Positions 42,814 through 51,463 of a stretch of DNA of 64,000 nucleotides are shown here, piece by piece. Location: contig NZ_FNUC01000003.1 of assembly GCF_900106035.1 (NCBI RefSeq), positions 1,915,501-1,979,500 of the forward strand, in the 5' to 3' direction. The notes beneath the pieces were generated by a model. It searched no databases and was not told where the DNA came from. It saw nothing but the letters and a program-made list of their open reading frames with translations. This stretch comes from Jiangella alba (GTDB lineage: Bacteria; Actinomycetota; Actinomycetes; Jiangellales; Jiangellaceae). The translations under genes were made by a program, and so were the position numbers. The stretch's first letter is position 1; each line of letters starts with the position of its first letter.

Positions 42814-43491
42814 ATGGTCACGGTCCCCAGCGACGATCAGCGACGATTCCCGCCGCCGGACCGCCGGCCGAACCCGTACGAGAAGATCAGGCAGGCCATC
42901 CTGTCCGGCGAACTGGAGCCGGGACAGCCACTGGTCGAGGCCACGCTGGCCGAATGGTGCCAGGTCAGCCGAACGCCGGTGCGCGAGGCGCTGACCCGCC
43001 TGGAGCAGGACGGCCTGATCCGCCGCGGCGACCGCGGCCTGGTGGTGCGGGAGAGCAGCCCCGAGGAGATCCTCGACATCTACGAGACCCGCATCGTGCT
43101 GGAGGCCACGGCGGCCCGGTTCGCCGCCGACCGCCGCAACCAGAACGACCTCCTGCTGATGCGCCGGATGATCCCGCGCATGGCCACGCTCGCCGACGCC
43201 GACGCCACCACCAAGGCGGCCGTCAACGCCGACTTCCACCGGCTGGTCTGGCGGGCCAGCCACAACGGCTCGCTCATCGACCTCCTCGGGCGGCTGAGCA
43301 TGCACCTGGGCCGGTACCCGGCGACGACGCTGGCCTATCCGGGCCGGTGGGAGACCTCCAATCGCGAGCACGAGCAGCTGGTCGACGCCATCGAGGCACG
43401 CAACGGCGAGCTCGCCGCCGAGCTGGCGGGGCAGCACTTCACCGCTGCCCGGGACATCCGGCTGAAGCTCTGGGAGACCGATCTGAGCTAG
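42814..43491 (+). CDS. GntR-family regulator, FCD subfamily
   Basis: 225 residues. HTH about residues 20-85 (NPYEKIRQAILSGELEPGQ, VSRTPVREALTRLEQDGLI). FCD ligand domain about 90-220, with Asp and His metal-ligand candidates in NADFHRLVWRASHN and EHEQLVDAIEARNGE. Such proteins sense small carboxylates. ATG 42814 follows GAGAAAGG. It is encoded between the importer and the enzyme operon and is the obvious regulator for the four shared operators. Confidence 0.92.
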   Translation: MVTVPSDDQRRFPPPDRRPNPYEKIRQAILSGELEPGQPLVEATLAEWCQVSRTPVREALTRLEQDGLIRRGDRGLVVRESSPEEILDIYETRIVLEATAARFAADRRNQNDLLLMRRMIPRMATLADADATTKAAVNADFHRLVWRASHNGSLIDLLGRLSMHLGRYPATTLAYPGRWETSNREHEQLVDAIEARNGELAAELAGQHFTAARDIRLKLWETDLS

Positions 43492-43536
43492 GCCGCATGG
43501 CGCGCGCCCGGCGGGTCTGGACGTCGTTGCGCGCGA

Positions 43537-43552
43537 CGGTATACGTTGGGAT
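43537..43552. promoter_or_regulatory. GntR-type operator, copy 4
   Basis: GTATAC-GTTG-GGATGC followed by AAT, overlapping a TATACG -10-like box (43538-43543) that lies 17 bases after CTGGAC. It precedes the LLM/DUF3830 operon by 28 bases. Confidence 0.5.
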
Positions 43553-43580
43553 GCAATCGTAGACACGGAGGTTCGAGCGC

Positions 43581-44564
43581 ATGCGTTTCGGAGCAGCCAT
43601 ACCGAACTGTCGCGAAGGGAAGGTCTATCCGCCCGGGTTCACGACGCCCGAGGTGCTCACCGACATCGCGGTGACCGCCGAGGCGAGCGGGTTCGACTCG
43701 CTCTGGGCCAACGACCTGCAGTCCACCTTCGACGAGGCGTTGTCGGGCCGGGCCCGCGCGACGCCGAACTTCTTCGAGGCCCAGACGACGCTGGCGTTCC
43801 TGGCCGCTCGCACCGAGCGGATCCGGTTCGTCACGTCGGCCGTCACGGTGCCGTTGCGCGACCCGATCCTGCTGGCCAAGCAGGTGGCCACGCTCGACGT
43901 GCTGTCCGGCGGGCGGTACGCGCTCGGTCTCGGGCTCGGCGGGAAGCGCACCGAGCTCGACCGCCTGCGCGGCCGGTTCAGCTCGTCGATCAACCGCGGG
44001 CGCTGGCTGGAGGAGTCGCTGGAGCTGCTGGAGAAGCTGCTCACCGAGCAGGTCGTCGACCACGACGGCGAGTACTTCAGCGTGCAGGGCGCGGAGGTCT
44101 TCCCGAAGCCGGTGCAGCGCCCGTTCCCGCTGTACATGACCGGCGCCGGCGACGAGATGCTGCGCCGCACCGCCCGGTGGGGCGCCGGCTGGATCCACAT
44201 GCACATCACGCCGGAGCAGCTGACCGAGCGGATCCAGGCGCTGCACGCCGCGTGCGCGCAGGTCGACCGCGACCCGGCCGAGATCGAGGTCAGCCTGCAG
44301 TTCGACGTGCTCGTCGCGCCGACCCGCGCACAGGCGCAGGAGCGGTGGGAGAACTCCCTGGCCCGGGGTCTGGGCGCGGCCCGTGGCCGGTCCGCCGAGA
44401 CGTCGTACATCGTCGGGTCGCCGGACGACGTCGCCGCACGGCTGCGCGAGTACGAGCGGGCCGGCATGCGCCACGTCGGGCTGATCCCGAGTGGGAACAC
44501 CCCCGAGCAGGTGCTCGAGCAGATCCAGCTGCTCGGGAAGGAGGTCATCGCGCAGTTCGCGTAA
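43581..44564 (+). CDS. LLM-class flavin- or F420-dependent oxidoreductase (first)
   Basis: 327 residues, luciferase-like TIM barrel. MRFGAAIPNCREGKVYPPG start, GFDSLWANDL near 38, then RIRFVTSAVTVPLRDPILLAKQV split around residue 95, LDVLSGGRYALGLGLGG, and RPFPLYMTGAGDEMLRRTARW for flavin phosphate binding. It may oxygenate or oxidise the imported compound, using FMNH2 or F420. GGAGG lies 8 bases before ATG 43581. First gene of the enzyme operon. Confidence 0.88.
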   Translation: MRFGAAIPNCREGKVYPPGFTTPEVLTDIAVTAEASGFDSLWANDLQSTFDEALSGRARATPNFFEAQTTLAFLAARTERIRFVTSAVTVPLRDPILLAKQVATLDVLSGGRYALGLGLGGKRTELDRLRGRFSSSINRGRWLEESLELLEKLLTEQVVDHDGEYFSVQGAEVFPKPVQRPFPLYMTGAGDEMLRRTARWGAGWIHMHITPEQLTERIQALHAACAQVDRDPAEIEVSLQFDVLVAPTRAQAQERWENSLARGLGAARGRSAETSYIVGSPDDVAARLREYERAGMRHVGLIPSGNTPEQVLEQIQLLGKEVIAQFA

Positions 44565-44600
44565 CGCCTCCGGCACACACGCATCGAGACGACCGATGGG

Positions 44601-45035
44601 ATGGGAATGAAGAGGATCGAAGTCCGGGTGGGCGACGCCGCGGCGCGCTACACCCTGCTCGAGGACGCGCCGAAGACGGCCGACGCCTTCTGGGAGTCGC
44701 TGCCGATCGAGGGCACCATCACGCACGCCCGGTGGGCCGGGTCGGCGGTGTGGGTGAAGACGCCGAACCAGCCGATCGCCGCCCTCGACGACATCGAGCT
44801 GCCGGTGACGTCGATCTACCCGGGCACCATCGTGGTGCGGCCGAACCCGCGTGGCGTCGCCGAGCTGTTCATGTCGTACGGCGTCGCCGAGTCGCGCGGC
44901 CCGGTGGGCCGCACCTACGCCACGCCGGTCGCCGAGCTGGACGGCGACGGCGCCGACCTGCTGGCCGCCTTCGGCGCCACCTGGCAGGGCGGTTCCACCG
45001 AGGTGTCGATCACCCGAGCGGAGGACGCGTCGTGA
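44601..45035 (+). CDS. DUF3830 cyclophilin-like protein A
   Basis: 144 residues. Recognised by KTADAFWESLPIEG near residue 25 and PVTSIYPGTIVVRP near residue 75, features of the DUF3830 family, which has a cyclophilin-like beta-barrel. Catalytic activity of the family is unknown. ATG 44601 or 44607 are both possible starts. The first of three tandem paralogues; it shares the IYPG block almost exactly with copy C. GTGA overlap with copy B argues that the three are made together. Confidence 0.78.
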   Translation: MGMKRIEVRVGDAAARYTLLEDAPKTADAFWESLPIEGTITHARWAGSAVWVKTPNQPIAALDDIELPVTSIYPGTIVVRPNPRGVAELFMSYGVAESRGPVGRTYATPVAELDGDGADLLAAFGATWQGGSTEVSITRAEDAS

Positions 45036-45442
45036 CGAAGCTGCGCATCACGGTCGACGGCGTCACCGCCGTGGCCGAGCTGAAGGACGCCGCCGCGCCG
45101 AACGGCGTCGCCGCGGTCCTGGCGACGCTGCCCCTGCGGGCCCGGGTCGTGCACGCCAGCCGCAGCGGCAACTGCGCCGTCGTGCACGACGCCGCGCTGC
45201 GCGACGAGACGGCCGGCATCGAGGGCCAGGTCTCCATGTACTACCCGGGCATGGTCGCCTACGACCCCGTCCGCGGTTACCTGGTGTTCGCCTACGGCCA
45301 GGGCCAGGCGCGCAGCAACACCGGCACCCACTGGGTGACCTACCTGGGCGACGTCGTCGAGAACGCCGCCGGGCTCGCGGGCAAGCTCCAGGACACCCGC
45401 GACCGTGGAGCGCTGGACGTGCTGATCGAGCAGGGGGAGTGA
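45032..45442 (+). CDS. DUF3830 cyclophilin-like protein B (divergent)
   Basis: 136 residues from GTG 45032, overlapping copy A. The layout matches its neighbours: short strand start VTKLRITVDGVTAVAELKD (19 residues), then GNCAVVHD, SMYYPGMVAYDP in place of SIYPG, and YLVFAYGQGQAR. It is the most diverged copy, with no PVTSIYPG block, so it may be a non-catalytic partner or a subunit with a distinct role. Assignment rests on position and shared pattern. Confidence 0.65.
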   Translation: MTKLRITVDGVTAVAELKDAAAPNGVAAVLATLPLRARVVHASRSGNCAVVHDAALRDETAGIEGQVSMYYPGMVAYDPVRGYLVFAYGQGQARSNTGTHWVTYLGDVVENAAGLAGKLQDTRDRGALDVLIEQGE

Positions 45443-45444
45443 CG

Positions 45445-45867
45445 ATGACGCAGAAGCGGATCAGGCTGGAGTCCGGCGGCGTGACCGCCGAGGCGCTGCT
45501 GCTGGAGGCCAATGCGCCGAAGGCCACCGCCGCCCTGTGGGAGATGCTGGCCGAGCCGATCGAGCGCAAGCTGATCTCGGCCAAGTGGTCCGGCGACGTC
45601 GGCGTGCTGCACCCGGGCGAGGGCCCGCTGCGCGAGGTCGCCGACCTGGAGAACCCGGTCACGTCGATCTACCCGGGCACGCTCGTGATGCGCCCGCGTG
45701 GCAGCGAGATCCTCATCGGCTACGGCGTCGGCGAGTACCGCTGGGCGGTCGGCGTCGACTACACGACCCGCCTGGCCAAGATCGTCACCAACCGGCCGGA
45801 GTTCCTGTCCGTCGTGGCTCGCACGGCCGACCAGGGCCCGTCGGCCATCGTCGTCGGCCGGGCCTGA
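45445..45867 (+). CDS. DUF3830 cyclophilin-like protein C
   Basis: 140 residues. NAPKATAALWEMLAEPIE near residue 24 and PVTSIYPGTLVMRP near residue 70 match copy A; ILIGYGVGEYRWAVG follows. Two bases separate it from copy B. It probably arises from duplication and may form a hetero-oligomer with A and B, each lending part of a barrel pocket. Confidence 0.77.
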   Translation: MTQKRIRLESGGVTAEALLLEANAPKATAALWEMLAEPIERKLISAKWSGDVGVLHPGEGPLREVADLENPVTSIYPGTLVMRPRGSEILIGYGVGEYRWAVGVDYTTRLAKIVTNRPEFLSVVARTADQGPSAIVVGRA

Positions 45868-45879
45868 GAGGAGCAGCGC

Positions 45880-46869
45880 ATGGTCAAGTTCGCCTGGTTG
45901 TGCAGTCACGAGTCCTACCAGCCGGAGGAACTGGTCGAGCAGGCCGTCCTGGCCGAGCAGGCCGGGTTCGACACCGTCCTGGGATCGGACCACTTCCACC
46001 CGTGGGTCGACGACACGTCGGCCGCGGGGTTCGTGTGGAGCTGGCTGGGCACGGTGGCGGCCCGCACCGAGCGGGTCGAGCTCGGCACGTCCGTCACCTG
46101 CCCGCTGTTCCACTACCACCCGGGGGTGGTCGCGCAGGCCTCGGCCACCGTGCAGCGGCTCTCCGGCGGACGCCTGCTGCTGGGCGTCGGCAGCGGTGAG
46201 GCCATCAACGAGACGCCGCTGGGCTGGGAGTTCCCCGGCTACGGCGAGCGGATGGGCCGGATGCGCGAGGCGCTGGAGATCATCCGGCGGTTGCACGGCG
46301 GCGAGAAGCTGGACTTCGCCGGCGACTACTACACGACCACCACCGCCAAGCTCTACAGCCCGCCGACGTCCCCGGTGCCGACGCTGCTCGCGGCCGGTGG
46401 GCCGAAGTCGGCCGCGTTCGCCGGCGCCCACGCCGACGGCCTCATCACCAGCGTCAAGAACCCGCAGGACACCATCACCAAGGTCATCGAGCCGTTCCGG
46501 GCCGCGGCCGCCGAACGCGGCAACGCCAACCCGCGGATCCTCGCGACCCGGTGGACCGTCCTCGCCGGCGACGACGACGAGGCCTGGCGCGCGCTCGGCC
46601 CGATGCGCGGCTTGCGGGCGCCCGGCCGGCTGGAGGTGGCCGACCCGGCCGTGCTGCGCGAGCGGGCCGACGCGATGGACCGCGGCGAGGTGCTCGGCAG
46701 CTACACGGTCGTCCCCGACGCCGACGCGCTGGTCGAGGCGTACCGGCCGCTGGTCGAGCAGATCGACGCGGAGTGGGTGTCGATCCAGGTGGCCAGCAAC
46801 GACCCGGTCGGCACCATCAAGCTCATCGGCGAGAACGTGCTGCCGCGGCTGCGCGAACTGGCGGCCTGA
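45880..46869 (+). CDS. F420-dependent glucose-6-phosphate-dehydrogenase-like LLM enzyme
   Basis: 329 residues. MVKFAWLCSHESYQPEELVE start, GFDTVLGSDHFHPWVDD near residue 32 with the catalytic His and Trp of F420 dehydrogenases, ELGTSVTCPLFHYHPGVVAQ, and LSGGRLLLGVGSGEAINE with the F420 phosphate loop. These mark the F420-linked G6PDH-like subgroup. It would oxidise a hydroxyl to a carbonyl with F420 as acceptor. GGAG 10 bases before ATG 45880; 3-base gap to the ThDP enzyme. Confidence 0.88.
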   Translation: MVKFAWLCSHESYQPEELVEQAVLAEQAGFDTVLGSDHFHPWVDDTSAAGFVWSWLGTVAARTERVELGTSVTCPLFHYHPGVVAQASATVQRLSGGRLLLGVGSGEAINETPLGWEFPGYGERMGRMREALEIIRRLHGGEKLDFAGDYYTTTTAKLYSPPTSPVPTLLAAGGPKSAAFAGAHADGLITSVKNPQDTITKVIEPFRAAAAERGNANPRILATRWTVLAGDDDEAWRALGPMRGLRAPGRLEVADPAVLRERADAMDRGEVLGSYTVVPDADALVEAYRPLVEQIDAEWVSIQVASNDPVGTIKLIGENVLPRLRELAA

Positions 46870-46872
46870 CCG

Positions 46873-48480
46873 ATGACGACCGAGGCGGCGAGCACCGCGG
46901 ACGTGATGGCGGCCTACCTCGCCGAGGCCGGCACCGAGGCGATCTTCGCCTATCCCGGTGATCCGATCATCGAGTTCATGGAGCGCTCGCGGGTGCGCGG
47001 CATCGACGTCGTGCTGGCGCGGCGCGAGGGCACCGCGGGGTTCATGGCCGAGGCGTACGGCATGGTCACGGGCCGGCCCGGCGTCTGCCTGTCGACGCTG
47101 GGCCCGGGCTCCACCGCGCTGGTCAACGGCGTCGCGGCGGCCACCCTGGACCGCGTGCCGATGCTCGCGGTGTCGGGCCAGATCGAGTCGGCCCGGGAGC
47201 CGTTCTTCACCCACCAGGTGGTCGATCACCAGGCGCTGTTCGGGCCGGTCACCAAGTGGGCCGGTCGCATGGACGCCGGCGCCGTGGCCACCGTCATGCG
47301 CAAGGCGCTGCGCACGGCGACCGCCGAGCGGCCCGGCGCCGTGCACCTGACCGTCGGCTCGGACACGTTCAAGGCCACCGCGCGCGACGCCGAGGTGGCG
47401 GTGCCGCCGTTCGGCCCGGCCCGCGGGGGAGCCGGGGTGAGCGGTCCGGACCCGGCCCGGGTGCTCGCCGCTGCGCGGCGCCCGGTGCTGCTGGCCGGCA
47501 TCGGCGCCGCGCGCTGCGAGGCCACGGAGCAGCTGCTCCGGCTGGCCGAGACCGCCGGGATGCCGGTGGTCGTGGCGCCGATGGCCAAGGGCGTCGTGCC
47601 GGAGGACTCGCCGATGTTCGCCGGCGTGCTGGACATGGCCTGCAACCAGGTGGTCTGGGACTTCCTCGGGTCGGCCGACCTGATCGTGGCGGCCGGGTTC
47701 GACCCGGTCGAGCTGATCAAGCCGTGGCGGCTGACCACCCCGGTGCTGCACGTCGACACCACGCCGAACACCGACCAGATCTACGCCGCCGCCACCGAGG
47801 TGGTCGGCGACATCGCGGCCGGGCTGGACCTGCTGGCCGACGGCTGGACCGGCGAGCCGCGGTGGACCGAGCGCGAGGTCAAGGAGCAGCGGACCCGGCT
47901 GCGCGACGCCTACTACGACGGGCGGGTGGACGGCCGGCTGAACCCGACCGACGTGGTCGACGTCGTGGCCGGGCGGCTGGCCGGCACGGCGATCGTCACC
48001 TCCGACGTCGGATCGCACAAGCTGCTGGTGGGGCAGGGGTGGCCGGCCACCCGGCCGCGCAGCGTGCTCATGACCAACGGTCTCTCGGCGATGGGCTTCG
48101 GCGTGCCGGCCGCCATCGCCGCGAAGCTGCTGCGCCCGGACCGGCCGGTGGCGGCGCTCGTCGGCGACGGCGGCTTCGCCATGGTCGCGACGGAGATGCG
48201 GCTGGCGGCGGCACTGGGGCTGCCGATCGTCGTGGTGGTGTTCGTCGACGGCAGCCTCAACCGCATCGAGCTCAAGCAGATGGCGGTCAGCTACCCCAGC
48301 GTCGCCACCCGCATCGAGGACACCGACCTCGTCCGGCTGGCCGAGGCGATGGGCTGCGACGGCGTCCGGGTGGAGTCGAGGGCGCAGCTCGACCGCGCTC
48401 TCGAGGGCGCCGCCGGGCTGACCCGCCCGCTGGTCGTCGAGGCCCGCATCGACCCGGCCCAGTACGCGTCGCAGTTCTGA
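46873..48480 (+). CDS. ThDP-dependent enzyme (acetolactate-synthase/benzoylformate-decarboxylase family)
   Basis: 535 residues in the three-domain layout. PYR domain: AIFAYPGDPIIEF and the catalytic Glu in LARREGTAGFMAEAYG (near residue 55). Central FAD/NAD-like domain about 190-330. PP domain: ThDP motif from GDGGFAMVATEMRL to the Asn in VFVDGSLNRIEL near residue 460. It decarboxylates a 2-keto acid or ligates aldehydes. Coupling to the aldehyde dehydrogenase 14 bases downstream suggests 2-keto acid to aldehyde to acid. Confidence 0.88.
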   Translation: MTTEAASTADVMAAYLAEAGTEAIFAYPGDPIIEFMERSRVRGIDVVLARREGTAGFMAEAYGMVTGRPGVCLSTLGPGSTALVNGVAAATLDRVPMLAVSGQIESAREPFFTHQVVDHQALFGPVTKWAGRMDAGAVATVMRKALRTATAERPGAVHLTVGSDTFKATARDAEVAVPPFGPARGGAGVSGPDPARVLAAARRPVLLAGIGAARCEATEQLLRLAETAGMPVVVAPMAKGVVPEDSPMFAGVLDMACNQVVWDFLGSADLIVAAGFDPVELIKPWRLTTPVLHVDTTPNTDQIYAAATEVVGDIAAGLDLLADGWTGEPRWTEREVKEQRTRLRDAYYDGRVDGRLNPTDVVDVVAGRLAGTAIVTSDVGSHKLLVGQGWPATRPRSVLMTNGLSAMGFGVPAAIAAKLLRPDRPVAALVGDGGFAMVATEMRLAAALGLPIVVVVFVDGSLNRIELKQMAVSYPSVATRIEDTDLVRLAEAMGCDGVRVESRAQLDRALEGAAGLTRPLVVEARIDPAQYASQF

Positions 48481-48494
48481 CACGGAGGAGAAGC

Positions 48495-49913
48495 ATGAAG
48501 CAACTGCGCCCGTTCGTCGGCGGCGACTGGGCCGACGGCGACCACAGCGCCGTCGCCCGCGACACGTACACGCGCGAGCCGGTGGCCGAGGTGCACGCGC
48601 CCGGCCGCGAGCAGGTCGCGGCGGCCGTCCGGGCCGTCGCGGCCGCGCAGGCCGGGCCGTCGCTGTCGCCCTACGACCGCTACCGCATCCTCGCCCGCGC
48701 CGCCGAACTGGTGCTGGAACGGGCCGGCGAGCTGGTCGAGTCGATCGTCACCGACACCGGCTTCACCACGGTCGACGCCCGGCGCGAGGTCGAGCGCACG
48801 GCGCAGACCCTGCTGTTGTCGGGGGAGGAGGCCAAGCGGCTGCGCGGCGAGGTGGTGCCCATCGACGCCGACCCCGGCCGGCCCGCGCGGGTCGCGTTCA
48901 CGGTGCGCCGCCCGGTCGGCGTCGTGTGCGCCATCACCCCGTTCAACTCGCCGCTCAACACCGTCGCGCACAAGATCGCGCCGGCGCTGGCGGCCGGGAA
49001 CGGCGTCGTGCTGAAACCGGCCGAGGCGACGCCGCTCACCGCCGACCTGCTGCTGCGGGTGCTGCTCGACGCGGGGCTGCCGCCGGGCCTGATCAGCGTG
49101 CTGTACGGCGACGGCTCGACCGTGGGCCAGTGGCTGCTCGAGGACGACGTGCCGGCGTACTACGCGTTCACCGGCAGCACGGCGGTCGGCGAGCACATCC
49201 AGCGCACCATCGGCGTGCGCCGGGCCCAGCTCGAACTGGGCAGCCTGGCCAGCACCATCGTCTGCGAGGACGCCGACCTCGCGCGGGCGGCGCAGCTGTG
49301 CGTCAACGCCGCCTTCCGCAAGGCCGGCCAGGTCTGCACGTCGGTGCAGCGGCTCTACGTGCACGAGGCCGTCGCCGCCGACTTCACCGCGGCGCTGCTG
49401 GCCGCGCTGGACGGGCGGCCGGTCGGCGACCCGCGGCAGCCGGGCACGTTCATCGGCCCGCTCATCGACGAGCAGGCGGCGGAACGGGTCGAGAGCTGGG
49501 TGACGGCCGCGGCCGGCGACGGCGCCGAGGTCGTGACCGGCGGCACCCGCAGCGGCGCCGTCGTCCAGCCGACCGTGCTCACCGGCGTCGCGCCGGACAT
49601 GAACGTCATGTGCCGCGAGATCTTCGGGCCGGTGGTGTCGATCCGGCCGTTCGCCGACGTCGACAAGGCGATCGACGAGGCCAACGACACCCCGTACGGC
49701 CTCGCGGCCGGCCTGTTCACGTCCGACATCGGGCGGGCGCTGCACGTCGCCGGCCGGCTGCGGGTCGGCACCGTGCACGTCAACGAGACCTCCAGCGCCC
49801 GCGTCGACCTCATGCCGTTCGGCGGCGTCAAGGCCAGCGGCTTCGGCCACGAAGGGCCGGCGTACGCCATCCGCGACATGACCGAGGAGACGTTGCTGAC
49901 GCTCGGCCCGTGA
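48495..49913 (+). CDS. Aldehyde dehydrogenase family protein
   Basis: 472 residues, usual length. Cofactor region VVCAITPFNSPLNTVAHKIA and VLKPAEATPLTA, nucleotide loop FTGSTAVGEHI, catalytic Glu in LELGSLAS near residue 255, and nucleophilic Cys in KAGQVCTSVQRLYV near residue 280. Ends in the FGGVKASGFGHEGP block. Oxidises the aldehyde probably made by the ThDP enzyme. GGAGGAG lies 6 bases before ATG 48495. Confidence 0.92.
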   Translation: MKQLRPFVGGDWADGDHSAVARDTYTREPVAEVHAPGREQVAAAVRAVAAAQAGPSLSPYDRYRILARAAELVLERAGELVESIVTDTGFTTVDARREVERTAQTLLLSGEEAKRLRGEVVPIDADPGRPARVAFTVRRPVGVVCAITPFNSPLNTVAHKIAPALAAGNGVVLKPAEATPLTADLLLRVLLDAGLPPGLISVLYGDGSTVGQWLLEDDVPAYYAFTGSTAVGEHIQRTIGVRRAQLELGSLASTIVCEDADLARAAQLCVNAAFRKAGQVCTSVQRLYVHEAVAADFTAALLAALDGRPVGDPRQPGTFIGPLIDEQAAERVESWVTAAAGDGAEVVTGGTRSGAVVQPTVLTGVAPDMNVMCREIFGPVVSIRPFADVDKAIDEANDTPYGLAAGLFTSDIGRALHVAGRLRVGTVHVNETSSARVDLMPFGGVKASGFGHEGPAYAIRDMTEETLLTLGP

Positions 49914-49961
49914 CGCCGCGCCCGCGCGTCAGTCCGTCCACCCGGAGAAGCGGAGAACACC

Positions 49962-51446
49962 TTGAACCGACTGGGAAGCGCCCGGCCGTACGCCGACGTC
50001 GTCGTCGTGGGCGGCGGCAACGCCGGCTTCTGCGCCGCGCTCGCCGCCGCCGAGCGGGGCCGCTCGGTCGTCCTGCTGGAGAAGGGCGACCGCGAGCACG
50101 CGGGTGGCAACAGCTACTACACGGCGGGCGCCACCCGCATCGTGCACGACGGCCTGCCCGACCTGCTCGACATCGTCGAGCCCGACGACCGGCACGACGC
50201 CACCGAGGTCCCGCCCTACTCCGCCGAGGAGTACGCGGCCGATCTCGCCAAGGTGACGGGCGGGCGCAACGATCCCGACCTCACCCGGGTGCTGGTGGCG
50301 CAGAGCAGCCGGGTCGTGCGGTGGCTGCACGGTCACGGGCTGCGCTACCGGCTGATGTACGAGCGCCAGGCGTACCAGCGCGACGACGGCACCTACCTGT
50401 TCTGGGGCGGGCTGCACGTCGGCAACGTCGACGGCGGACAGGGCCTGATGGGCGACCACGCCCGCGCGGCCGCCGCCCTCGGCGTCGACGTCCGCTACGG
50501 GCACGCCGTGCACGAGCTGCTGGTCGACGACGGCGCCGTCACCGGCGTCGGCTACCTGACCAGTGACGGCGTCCGGGGCGAGGTGGCGGCCGCGTCGGTG
50601 GTGCTCGCCGCGGGCGGGTTCGAGGCCGACCCGCGGCTGCGCGAACGCCACCTGGGCCGCGGCTGGGCCAACGCCCGCGTGCGCGGCACGTCGAACAACA
50701 CCGGCGAGGTGCTGGTCGAGGCGCTGCGGATCGGCGCGGGGCGGGCCGGCGACTGGTCCACCTGCCACGCCGTGGCCTGGGACGCCGGGCACCCGCAGAA
50801 CGAGAGCAACCGCGAGCTGACCAACCGGTTGACCCGGCAGAGCTACCCGCTCGGCATCGTCGTCAACGTCGACGGCCAGCGCTTCATCGACGAGGGCGAG
50901 GACTTCCGCAACTACACCTACGCCAAGTACGGCAGCCAGATCCTCGAGCAGCCCGGCTCGGTGGCCTTCCAGCTCTTCGACGCCGAGCTGCGGCCCATGC
51001 TGCGGGCCGAGGAGTACGACATGCCCGGCATCAGCGTCGTCGTCGCCGACACGGTGGACGAGCTCGCGCGGCAGGCCGGCATCGACGAGGCGGGACTGCG
51101 CAAGACCGTCGCCGAGTACAACGCCGCCATCGACACCACGGCGCGCTTCGACCCCACCGTCAAGGACGGCCGCCGCGCCGACGTCCGCCCGCCGAAGAGC
51201 AACTGGGCCGCGCCGCTGGTCACGCCGCCGTTCTACGCCTACCCGGTGACCTGCGGCATCACCTTCACCTTCGGCGGGCTGCGGGCCGACACCCACGGCC
51301 GTGTGCTCGCCGACGACGGCACGCCGATCCCGGGCCTGCTGGTCGCCGGCGAGATGCTCGGCGGCCTGTTCAGCGGCAACTATCCGGGCGGCACCGGCCT
51401 GGCCGCGGGCGCGGTCTTCGGCCACCGCGCCGGCAGCGTCGCCTGA
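49962..51446 (+). CDS. FAD-dependent dehydrogenase, tricarballylate/fumarate-reductase type
   Basis: 494 residues from TTG 49962. FAD motif DVVVVGGGNAGFCAALAAAE at residue 12, GGNSYYTAGATRIVHDG near 48, and the C-terminal pocket TCGITFTFGGLRADTHG and GLFSGNYPGGTGLAAGAVFG. This is the TcuA / FAD-binding-2 family, which oxidises or reduces a carboxylate next to a double bond. Last gene of the GntR-controlled operon, ending in a hairpin shared with the convergent neighbour. Confidence 0.88.
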   Translation: MNRLGSARPYADVVVVGGGNAGFCAALAAAERGRSVVLLEKGDREHAGGNSYYTAGATRIVHDGLPDLLDIVEPDDRHDATEVPPYSAEEYAADLAKVTGGRNDPDLTRVLVAQSSRVVRWLHGHGLRYRLMYERQAYQRDDGTYLFWGGLHVGNVDGGQGLMGDHARAAAALGVDVRYGHAVHELLVDDGAVTGVGYLTSDGVRGEVAAASVVLAAGGFEADPRLRERHLGRGWANARVRGTSNNTGEVLVEALRIGAGRAGDWSTCHAVAWDAGHPQNESNRELTNRLTRQSYPLGIVVNVDGQRFIDEGEDFRNYTYAKYGSQILEQPGSVAFQLFDAELRPMLRAEEYDMPGISVVVADTVDELARQAGIDEAGLRKTVAEYNAAIDTTARFDPTVKDGRRADVRPPKSNWAAPLVTPPFYAYPVTCGITFTFGGLRADTHGRVLADDGTPIPGLLVAGEMLGGLFSGNYPGGTGLAAGAVFGHRAGSVA

Positions 51447-51463
51447 CCGCGCCGCGGTCAGGC
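51441..51463. terminator. Bidirectional hairpin over convergent stops
   Basis: GCCTGACCGC (51441-51450) pairs with GCGGTCAGGC (51454-51463) across a three-base loop. The stop of the dehydrogenase and of the AhpD-like gene are both in the stem. Confidence 0.65.

Noticed and set aside
45340-48483. A very long (over 1,000 codons) minus-strand frame opposite the F420 and ThDP genes
   Set aside because: Shadow of the coding strand; low-complexity composition, no motif, and both plus-strand enzymes show intact catalytic residues.
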